A stretch of DNA of 64,000 nt from Nemopilema nomurai (lineage: Eukaryota; Cnidaria; Scyphozoa; Rhizostomeae; Rhizostomatidae): assembly GCA_003864495.1 (NCBI GenBank), contig PEDN01001355.1:744001-808000 (forward strand), written 5' to 3'. Under the pieces are notes generated by a model. It was not told where the DNA came from. It was given only the letters and a program-made list of their open reading frames with translations, and searched no databases. A program made the translations under genes and the position numbers. Position 1 is the first letter of the stretch; each line of letters starts with the position of its first letter. Shown here piece by piece: positions 13,793 through 24,800 of the stretch.

Positions 13793-14848
13793 TCAAGCAA
13801 TCTGCACTTCCTTCGTGCATTTAGTGAAACTGGCCTTCGCCGTCGTTGCAGCTGCCTGTTTGTCCGTCGATACTATTTCTTCGGCGGCCAAACGGTTTCG
13901 ACAGAAAATGCGACGGAAAACTTTGCGCATCTCGCAACCGATTGCGTCACATCTGTACGCGTAAATCACTGGGTTCAGAGCGCCGTTTAAGTACGAAACG
14001 TGTGAAGCCCAAATGAACGCGGTGCGGTAGACGTCGGCTATTGGCTTGTTCCTTATGTTGTGGTACGTGAATATCACCATAAGTACTATGACCGGGGTCC
14101 AGGCGAAGAAGTACAAAGCTACGACAGATAATACTGACCGGTTTACCGCCCTCTCCATCGCCTCGGTTGTCATTCCGTTTGCTTTGATCGCGTTATTCGT
14201 CACCGACTCGTTCATGCGTCGCACGTGGTCGTTGACAATTCGCAATATTCGTTTGCTGTGTATTGCGATGAACGCGAAGCAACTGCCGGCGATAACAGCA
14301 AAGACAAATGTACTAACTATTCGAATGTAGCGTTCCTCGAACGTGAACAGCGTTGCTATGGCCATTCCCAGTACAAAGCAGGCCATCGAGGCCCGCTTCG
14401 AGTACTTGACGTTCATGTGGCTTTGATAATGTCTCCCTTTGGACACGTGAATAAAGCGGTCACGTGCGATTAGACAGAGTAGAAGGAGACTCGAAGTGCA
14501 GCTGCTGGCGTTAAAGAAAGCGATTATTTTGTCATACGTACAGCTGGTGTAGGTTTTGAAGGCCACCTCGACGCAGTACGTAAGCTGTCCGAGCAAGGAT
14601 GTGGCGAAGTCGGACAGCGCCAAGGCCGAAATCAAGACATATGTCGGTGTGTGGAGCCGGCTGTTGAACCAAACCAGGTACATGACTATTCCGTTTCCGG
14701 CGAAAGATGCAACAGCAAGAACGATATTCCCAGTGAAGTATATTACTGACGTAGTCCGGTTGCCCAATGGTATAATGAACTTGAAGCATTCCATTTCTGT
14801 CCGGAATCTCTTCTTGCCCGGCGCAATGACCGGTGGTACACGAGACAA
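13793..14848 (-). CDS. Intronless class A (rhodopsin-type) G protein-coupled receptor
   Basis: A 351-residue open frame with seven hydrophobic segments, predicted to sit in the plasma membrane. Class A landmarks are visible: GNGIVMYLV in TM1, LALSD in TM2, DRF (for DRY) at the end of TM3, FFAWTP in TM6 and NPVIYAY in TM7, then a basic and Cys-containing tail. An N-glycosylation sequon (NRT) lies in the short N-terminus. The Met at residue 19 is an alternative start and would leave a shorter extracellular end. The second extracellular loop is very short and has no cysteine, so the usual TM3-ECL2 disulfide seems absent, as in melanocortin-type receptors. The ligand cannot be told from sequence. 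Single-exon class A receptors are common in cnidarians. A spliced 5' UTR exon upstream is possible. Confidence 0.9.
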   Translation of the reverse strand: MSRVPPVIAPGKKRFRTEMECFKFIIPLGNRTTSVIYFTGNIVLAVASFAGNGIVMYLVWFNSRLHTPTYVLISALALSDFATSLLGQLTYCVEVAFKTYTSCTYDKIIAFFNASSCTSSLLLLCLIARDRFIHVSKGRHYQSHMNVKYSKRASMACFVLGMAIATLFTFEERYIRIVSTFVFAVIAGSCFAFIAIHSKRILRIVNDHVRRMNESVTNNAIKANGMTTEAMERAVNRSVLSVVALYFFAWTPVIVLMVIFTYHNIRNKPIADVYRTAFIWASHVSYLNGALNPVIYAYRCDAIGCEMRKVFRRIFCRNRLAAEEIVSTDKQAAATTAKASFTKCTKEVQIA

Positions 14849-17800
14849 TCAGGCTTACTAGATCAGTACGAATCGTTGGATCACGAATCTGTCTCTGGTG
14901 AATCACCTGATCCCGGGCATGCGCAGCTTCACTTGCATTCAGTGCTCTGTGCAAATTTGACTGCGTGCTCTAATGACCTTGAGTATTCATTGTGAGTTTT
15001 CTGATTCTTAAAAGCCGGTTTGGAAGCGATATGAAGTGCTTGTGAGAGGCTGGGAACTGCTGATCTTCTTGTGACGTGCACTACTTGGAGAATCGGCTTT
15101 GGCTGTATCGGTATTATAGGCATTGCAAGCAAGGTTTAGTCCCTGTTCAGTAGTTTGGCGAAGCCCATTCCAAACACGTGTAGCCCAGTTTGCTCACACC
15201 TGTGTAAGGGAACGAACTGCTTTAAATAATCATAATCGCAATTTTATTTATTATTGTAGAATTTTGATCATGGGTATGCAGGTTAACTATCTTCATTACT
15301 GTATTTTAATAATATTAATTTTAATACCCGAAAAGTGATATCAAGGCCGTAAGTTTCGATGATTTTCACTAATTAATCTTTTGGCTGTCTACCAAACTAC
15401 GTCAACATTCGTGAAACAACGCTGTTTGAAAAGCTGCCTGGAGGAAAACAGTGATCAAAAAAGATATTTGGGATTTTTGTGATTGCAAACAATACAGCCA
15501 TGTACCTCTTGAGCTTGAGTAAGTCTGAGAAATCATATTTCAATAACTTTTCACAGGATTAATTTTTGCATTAGAGGAGTCATTTTCCATACACCTGAGT
15601 GGATTTTCGTAGCTTTAATCAGGATGCAGTTTTCCATGATCATTTTTAGGATTAACCTCAAAATGATCATGATTCAACTAATCACCAGCAAAAACTGGAA
15701 GTAAACTTTTCCTTTATCTTTTATTTTTCCAAAAATATGTCAATAATATCATTAGATTGTCTTTTTATTATTGTTTTATTCCTTGATCCACAGCAACAGC
15801 ATCCGATGCAATTTTGCAAGAAGAATAAATTTATCTAGGACAGTATTAACCTACATTTGTTGCCTAGCTGTGATTTCGATGGATGTTACTCATATGCTTT
15901 ATTCAGTAAATAGCTTTATGGGATCGAAATCGCTTCCTGTGTTCCTGAAGCAGCTTAAGTGGTGGCCGAAAGATAGGCTAAACTTATCGATGTTTGCGAC
16001 ATATTTCTGAACGTTTCGCCGCTGAGATAGCGTTCAAGCTGTCTGAGCTGCAGTTCATTTCAGCTTGCATCACAGAGGCGTTGTCAAAGCCTTCAGTCAA
16101 ATGTAGATACGAAGCAAAGATGAACAATAGATACAGCTATTTGGCCTCATAAAATTCTGATAAAAGACATCTTTTAAAAAATTCAGTTTCTCGTTTGCAT
16201 TACCGACTAAAGCCGACAGGTGAAACTTGCAAAGTCTGTTGCTTTTGACTATGCTTTCAGGTCGCTTAATACTTTCCCGTGAATCGCTATCGCTGTTAAC
16301 ATTATGTGCCTTTTACAGATGGGTAGCGAATGCCGTCATAGATTTTATTCATGGCTCTTTGACCGGGTGAAGCCATCACAGAATTTTTAATTGTAAACCC
16401 CTTTATTCACTTATTCAGGAAACACTTTTTGCTGTCGTTGGGTAATAGCGCAATGCTTTTCAAGTATGGAGTTGACCAATTGCTGCTTTCGGTGCACTGG
16501 GAATCTTATGCAACTGGCGCCCCTTGTTCTACGTTGACGACTTTTTAAGAATCTGAATAGTTACACAAGGTGATTATTTCATCCACATAGTCGTGCTTAT
16601 AGGACGTGACGCTTCTAAGTCTAACGGCATCGGCATTTGATATCACATGGTAAACACCACTCTTCACCAAATCAGATATGCATGAATCTCTCAATTTTTG
16701 CAGTAATACATCGAAACTGTATTCATTTTGGCCTTATAATTATGTAAGAGATCTTTGGAGATATGTACAGTGCTGTAATTGATGGTCAAATCCTTTTATC
16801 GCGATATCTGCCTTTTCTAACTTTGAATGGAAACCACACTGTAGAGTAGCAAATCAAATAATGGACAAACGTGAAATTTGTATAAGGCCACTCACCTTGA
16901 TAATTGAGAACGACAGTGATCCTTTTTTGTTAGACTGTAGTTTTCCAGAAATGTGGAAGACAGGGAAAGAATCTTGCATGCTCTTTACGTGCCGACTAGT
17001 CTCGCTTTGTACGAGTCTTTCATTGTGTTTATTTTGAAGCCTCTTTGCCTTCGCAGCGACCAAGCACCTGTTCCGGCGCTGTTCGCAGTATCCTGTCTTC
17101 AACGCAATCGCGTTCACAACAACAAATCGTTCTGTTCACTCAAATTGAAGTGGTATGCAGTGGCGTGAGCCTTCAGCTTCACTAATGCTGGTACTCAATT
17201 TTAGACGGTAATGCTTTAAGAAGAGTAGAATCGCTGGAATTTTCATCATCGTAAACAGTCAATGACATACTTTTTAGTTGCTGTCTTCAGCGTTTCGTCT
17301 CGACTCGATAATTTATTATTTTACCCTTCCAAAGGCAACAGTCTTTTGATGCTAGGATGCCTTAATCCTAGCCATCTTTCATGTGAAAGCTGCATTTTGA
17401 AGCCGTTTAATACCCATGAATGTTTTTTCGTCTTGTTCTTGTCAAGGCAGTTTACATTTATGATTCTACTTGATCATGCTAACTTGCTCGTTTTGCAGAA
17501 ATATTTGGTCAGTTCATATCACCCCTGTCAATTTTCAATGGTTATAGAGGGGACGTAGTATCATAACGCGTGATTGGTTGCTGTAGAGAGTTTCTTGTAT
17601 AAGCAACAATATTTTAAGTCATTAGTATTTGTAAAGCCAAGGATCTAAATAACGGCAGCCGCCAGGTGGAAGCAATTTAGGTTTAATTTTTGGTTTGATT
17701 CCTTATAAAACTTCCTCGTACTATTTCAAAAGCTTTCTATTCACCGTATTGGATTGTCGTTGATACGCTACGAATTGTAGTTGCCGACGGAAGCTGTTTC

Positions 17801-18775
17801 CCAATTGATGAAGTGTGCATCGGGTTTCGTATCGGGTTGTTTTTCATGCCGCATTTCTGGTTTAGATCACGAATCCGATATGATTTAGCCCAGTTGCCAT
17901 GCAGCGTAACCTTAAAAGAAGGCTGACAATCCGCCGTTTCTCTAACCGATATCCGTTTTGGACTCTGGCATAATATTCGTATTAGTGATTGCCGTTAACA
18001 AGGCCTATATGTCCACCTTTCAATTTTAACGAGGCCTGTATGTCTGAATTATCGACAATTTGAGGAAGGTTGTGTATTTTGGCCATTGAGGGAGCCTCTG
18101 TTCCGTAGAGACTGGTAGTCTTTACCGGGTGAGTACTTGTCGTCAATAGATTTCCCCCTGAGTGTCTAGACTTGTTTTGTCAGGTTAAATTCACGTTCCT
18201 CGCACGTAAGGCCCTACCTTGAAAACATTTCGATGCACGAAATGAAATCAGACTTGCTTATCCGTCCTGACTTTGAAAGCTGTCGCCCCATCTTCGAGTT
18301 ATTGAGCTTTCATATCATGGACATAAAAGTATTTCGGGGGTCTTAGGCTACAGGTAACGGCGAGTAGTTAGTAGGGGGCCGTTCATTTTCGGAAGCGACC
18401 CTAAAATTCCAAGAGCATGTGCATCAGAATCGCCTTGAGATTAAGGCAGGACGCAGAATTCCGTAAAATGATTAGCGAAATGAATTTATCGAGCTGTCTA
18501 ACAATGATAATTACTGTTTCCAGTTGGTAACAATGGGCATTGTAATTTGGAATAGAAAGGCACGACTCTGTTAATCTGATTAGCTCTGTGCCTAACCAGG
18601 CGGATGACCTCTGCGCAAGCTCAATCGAACCACCGGCACTCAATGAGTCGAGCACAATGAGCTTTCACAGTTACCCAGCGAGTGTGTTCTCGGCAGCTTG
18701 TTTTCACCAATTTTACTGTCTACAAAACTGTTAAAACTGGATTTCCCTAAAAACCGTTGCTCTTCATGAAGAGCA
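14849..18775. other. Divergent intergenic region (3.9 kb)
   Basis: This AT-rich stretch separates the minus-strand GPCR from the plus-strand giant gene, so it should contain both promoters and 5' UTRs. The open frames inside (for example 15771-16010 and 17262-17558) are short, lack family motifs and are not bounded by convincing splice sites. I see no RNA gene or mobile element. Confidence 0.5.
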
Positions 18776-18783
18776 ATGATTGA
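18766..18783 (+). promoter_or_regulatory. Five-codon uORF overlapping the giant gene's start codon
   Basis: An ATG at 18766 opens a five-codon frame (MKSND) that ends at TGA 18781-18783, overlapping the main ATG at 18776 in another frame. If the transcript starts upstream, this could lower initiation at the main ATG. The transcription start is unknown. Confidence 0.4.
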
Positions 18784-18850
18784 TTCAAAATCAGTATTGC
18801 TCCTAACCGTGATCCTTGCTGGACTCCTTGAATCACACCACTGCAGCGAT
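18776..18850 (+). other. Signal peptide of the giant protein
   Basis: The start MIDSKSVLLLTVILAGLLES has a short polar head, a hydrophobic core and a likely cleavage region just after it (HHCSDA). It directs the product to the secretory pathway and supports choosing this ATG. Confidence 0.8.
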
Positions 18851-21800
18851 GCCGTGCAGCAGACAGGAAACGCAGGTAAACGTTTTATCATCGAGTGTTT
18901 GTCCTATATTTTTATATATTCAAACTTATTTGTTAATTGCAGTGGCAATAAACCGAAGTGTAATTGCCTTGCTATATCATCTCTCTTAATAATTTATTCT
19001 CTTTGAATATATTTAACCGCAGTTTGCCGTTTTTTTGCTAGTTTTTTTGCAATGCATTTTGCTAAAGTAACAAGGGTTTCTGACGATGGGTCCTTCTATG
19101 AAAAGGAATAAGTGCAGTTAGCTTCCGTTCATGCGGCTTCTTCCTGCAAAACTGTTTATCCCTTTAGCAAGTTTAGAGCTGACGGAATTTGTTAATAACA
19201 CATCCTGCGTTGACTTTTTCGAGCAAACCACTGCTCCAGCAACAGGTAAATATGTCTCCTGTTGACATGTTCAGCAAATATTTTTAAACTAGTCCATTTC
19301 TCTTACCTTACCCTGTACTTCCCAGTTAGATATATTCTAGTTATCAGCTTAAAAACGGATTTATTTTGTGGGACTTCTGATATTTTCTTGAATTGAAAAT
19401 TTTGTTTCCACGTGTAGATAATTGCTTATCAGTGTTTATCAAGATATCAATTTTATGCGAAGAAGACTTAGATAAATGCTCAAAGCTTTTTATCTCTAAT
19501 GTTATGCAAACTTTTTGGGCGATCTATCTGTGGTGCAGTCAACAAAACTGATCATTTTCGGCTGCGTGGAATACTTCCAGAGAGAGCCAATTATATTTGC
19601 TCTTACGACCATTTATTTTTGCTAAAATTCTTATGCTATTCTTTCGTCACATAAATTTATATAGTTCTTTTCAACAAGTTATTTAAATTTCAAACTATAA
19701 AGTACTTAGGTGCTTCATTGATTTGCTTTAACCCAATGATTTGTTGATGCTAATTTTCGACGCTTTCTCTGGCTTTTCGGATTCTACGCGATTGCTTGGA
19801 AGAGCCACTTAATTACAAACTTTCATATTCGAATATTTTACCAATGCTGATACTAGAGTTCAACTTAAAGCTCTTTTGTTGGCATGCATCAAGCATTAAC
19901 TTTCAAAAGAGACGCCGTGTTCAGGATTAAACATTGATAGCTTTTCTAACGTTTAGTAGTTTAGCTTTATAGAGAGTTCAAGTGCGTTTGGGTGGTCTAC
20001 GTTAATAATTAACTTATTTACTGCTGAGATAATTGTTAGGCAAAACAGCTGAACTCGATCTAAATAGGGGCTTTTGATTTACATTCTTGTTAATTGAGCA
20101 GGAATAGAAAGGGCGCAATAGTCGTTAGTCATTTTATAAACAGTAAACACTCATTTAATCTAGCCATTAAATACTTTAACTTTATTGTTTACCTTTCGCG
20201 CCCTTTATAATTCTCTGCATTTCCAATTCGAATTTTGCATCTTTTTCTTCATTTCTTTCCGCTGTATCCTCTTAACATGATTCTTATGACAAATGTTGTA
20301 TGATCAAGTTTGATCTTGTAGGTAACGAGGGTGACCAGTACAAGATCGTAACATTCACGGGTGCAGAAAAAGATTCCGGAACAAAATCAAAGGTTTATAT
20401 TGTGCTGTATGGTGATGATGGAAAAACAGAAGAAAGGGAACTGAAAATTGATAGTTCTAATAAAGATGCTTTTGCTGCTGGAAAGTAAGTCAGTTCAATG
20501 ATACTGCAGGCTTTTTAGAGAGTGCAGGAAACGACATAGAAACTCAACTTTTGATGGGACTTGAATTAAAAAGCAGATCAAATGAAAGAAATATCCTAGG
20601 TGCACCTGAGTAGGGATTTCAGCCAACTCTAGTAGCGGGTGTCTAGGGTAAAGCTTAGAGTAATACCTTGATTTATCGAGAGATCAAAGAAGTTAATAGA
20701 CTTGCTTGGAATTGATCATTCCTCAATATTTCATATCTATGATCGATAAAACATTTCGCATGTTTGTGTTGGATCCTGCAATTTTCACATCATCTGCGGA
20801 GTTTGCTTTTATATAATTGATACCTGGCACATCGCCGAGAAGTGCATTTCTTGTTACTATCTGTTCTTTTTTTCTCTGCCTGTTACTTAAATCAAAAGTC
20901 CTGTCAGTCGATCCGAGATTGCAATGTTAAAATGCCTGTTACATCTAGGGTTAATTCGCCTAAATAGTGAGAGCTATATAGAATCAAGATCATCTAACGA
21001 TTATTGACACCTGTCATGTTTATGCCTGCGCAGGTGACTCTGCGCAGGTGCTGCTCATTTCATAGATTCACTCGCTTTATCACTTCCTCAGAACATACAG
21101 TCAAAATTCAAATCATGGCAGAGCCGCTTTTGTTTATTGTCATTAAAATTTATTTTTCAATATTTTAGTGCTTTTATAATCATATTTCTATGTAATTCAT
21201 CTTCAAAACTTATTTGTGATACAGAAAAGTACATATTTTTTACAAAGAAAGACATAAATACATGAGCCAGTCTCGGAATCTCAATTTTTATTAAATCGGT
21301 CTGATATTGCCCCATTACATCCGAAAGTTATCGAATCAAAATTAGTGTCAAATTTTAGAAAGACATTACACTCGATGCCTTTTTATTCAGATCATTCTCA
21401 ACCTCAAAATTGTCCTTGAAACTCTCTATGAAATTTTAAATCAAGCTTTACCCTCAATCAGTTTTTAGTTCTTAGGTCTTAAAAGTCATAATTACTCAGA
21501 TATATGGCGCTTTTGCGTTTTAGGACAGACATATTTCGACTCCTTGTTGGGGACAAAATAGGGAAAATTAACAAGATTCAAGTCAGGACTGATGGAGCCG
21601 GATTGGATCCCAGTTGGCTTTTAAAAGAGGTCAGGCTCAAGAATCCACACAAGAGACACCTTTGTCCTTTACTTTGACCCTTTTGTAACGATGTCCTTGT
21701 GATAAGCATTGCAGTCTGTTTTATGCCACTTTTTCTGTGTACGTGATGTCTTGCCCAAAGCATTGTAAGGAACATGCTTGTGATGGCGAGGATGGCCTAG

Positions 21801-24800
21801 CGCTTGATCAATGATTTTAAGATTTGCCATCGGGTGGCCAAGTAAGAGGAAACATGAAGAGATTTAACATGATGCATTGAAGTTGAAATATCTGATAATG
21901 TTCACTTGCACCTTTGCCCCATTTCAAAATGTATTATAGCCTTATGCATTTGAATAATCAGGTGTTTTTTATCTCCTCCAGGTTGATGTTATTGACCCAA
22001 AAAATGTAACTTTCAAGTTTCCTTATGGAAACTGGATTGGAAACGACAAAGTAAATAATGCTCCAGTTGTTCTGAGAGCGGCATCAGACAAAGGTAAACA
22101 ACATTCTTCTACGCTAATGGCTGAATTTTCTAGTTGATCCTTCTGAGTGTGCAAAAAGGGTTCCTTTTCATTCTACTACTATTTTTGTTCAGTACATGTG
22201 GGTTACTGTGCATAATGCGGCATAATCGAGACCCAAATCAATTTATAGAGCGGCCACTTGGATGCTTTGATAGTATGCTATCACCGTCTTGTTGATGCAT
22301 TCTGCCTATGCTAGCCAATACGTTTGGTGCATTGGCATTATCACAATTAGGCGACTTTGTTTCATTCCCTTTTGCGACATTGTCCTCTCTGCAAGAGAAC
22401 ATATACCCTAGGTTACCCAATCCTACTGTAACAGAATTCAATATTGACTTATGCAGGTGTGGCACGATCGTACATCAAACGGTCAGCTGATCAAGATGAT
22501 GCCAAAGTGAGGAAGAGGCGAGGGAAAGAAGGTATGCCATCCAGACAGTAATGTCCCCATATCTAGTCTGATCTTAGATAAACCTGACTTTGATATTGAC
22601 AACATAGTCTGATTGTTGGCATTAGATATTAACTGAGTATGCCCATCCTTTTTTTCTTGAGACTTCATTCCCGGCCTCACGCTGCAAGTCTTCAAGAAGA
22701 TTGATGGCTATATGGTGAGGGACTTGCTAAACACGTCCAAATACCCAAAGTCTCCAGACGATACCAAACAGTTGAGTGACTTTAATGAGCGCGATGGCCT
22801 GCCCGATGAAAGCTATGGTTCCAAGGTCTTTGGCTACTTCAAGCCACCACTAGATGGCGCATACACATTTTATGTCTGTAAGTTTCTTCTTCAGAAAGTA
22901 CCGTCATTGAATTACATTTCATACAAGTGATGCATAAAGAATACATTACAAAAAGTTATATTAATACAAGTGATACATAATGAATACATTAGAAAGAGTA
23001 CATATTTATACAAGTGATACATAAATAATACATTAGAAAGAGTACATATTTATACAAGTGATACATGAATAATACATTAGAAAGAGTACATATTTATACA
23101 AGTGATACATGAATAATACATTAGAAAGAGTACATATTTATACAAATGATACATGAAGAATACATTAGAAAGAGTACATATTTATACAAATGATACATGA
23201 AGAATACATTAGAAAGAGTACATTTCATACAAGTGATATATGAAGAGTACATAAGAAAGAGTACATTACTACAATTGATCTGTTTTTTTTTCATGATAAA
23301 GCCTCGACATATATGTTTATGAGTCTGTGAGTGCTGTTTGCTTCAATTTGCAGCAAGTAATGCCGAAGGCCAGTTTTTCATCAGCTCAGATGAAAGCCCC
23401 GCTAACCTAAAAAAGGTCTGTGAGACAATCGGAAGGCAAATTGTAAAGGAAGATGAATATGAAAAGTAAGTTTGCAAAGTCCTGCCTAAAACAACGCTGA
23501 GATTCTACACAATTTCTAGATGTTTCATGATAGTTTTGTGACAAACTTCGCTAATTGCGCCTTGGCAACGAGAGTTGATAGGAAGGCCTAGTTTAATTTT
23601 CGTTGCATCATTGGCTAAATGGAAACTATAGAAGCAACGAAATTCACTTTGAATTTAATCTAGTGTATTTATGTCAACTGAAGAGTAGAATGTGTCTCTT
23701 TGGCTGCTGCAACTAACGAGCTACCAGCAATAAAATGGCTTATAGATTGAATTCTATGTAACAAATGTCCTTGTTTCTCTTCAAGTGCTTCACATTGCAA
23801 TTGTGATTAAACTACGAAACATTTAGTATTCATTCATTCGCACTGTAATCGATTCAATAGACAACTGAAATTAATCTGGCGGTTTTTGAACTTGAAGCCT
23901 ACATCAAGAACAATTGTGACATATGCTATTGTCTAGCTCCTATATCGAAGAGCTCGCTATCAAGTCTTTTGTTTACGATTAAAGAAGATGTGCAACTATT
24001 TTCAAATCCACATTTGAGCAACATTAGCGCTTGATCCGTAAAAAGCTTAATCGGTAAAGCCATTTTAAGGGGATAAATTACACTTCAGGTTTCCAAATCA
24101 AAAGTCATCCTCAATAACACTGCAGAAGGACAAAATGTACTACATAATGGGCCTTCACAAGCAGTTGTATGGGCACCACCATTTCAAAGTGGGTGTCTTA
24201 CTACCAAGTGGACAGAAACTTCTTCCTATTTCATCCTCTTATGTCTGGACAAGGTCTGATGGTGAGTAGAGCATCAAAATGTATTTTTTCGTGGAAAATT
24301 CCAATCGGAATACGTTTAGTTACCAGCTAAGTACTGTTGTATTTTGGTCGACACGTCTATTCTTCATAAAATGAACAACTTTAAGATACCCCTTTAATTC
24401 TCTATTAGTGTCTTCTTCGATCCGTAGGTATTTTCAATATGGGTCGTTCTTTTCTTTTTTTCATTGACTTATTGTTGCTTCAGCATTTTTATATATATTA
24501 TTCGGAACTAGTGTATTTATATATGATGAATATTTATTTGTGCCTACATGGTATATGTTATAGTTTTACCCATCTTTATTCCTGCATCAGATTTCAAATT
24601 TCTAAAGTCACGAGTCTTGCATCAGTTCTCCGTAAATAATAATGATAATAATAATATATATATATATAATAATGATAATAATAATGTATATAATAATGAT
24701 AATATATATATATAATAATAATATATATATATATATATATATAATAATGATTATATATATCAATGCTTCAGCTGATGCATCAGCAAACGCGGCTGCGGCT

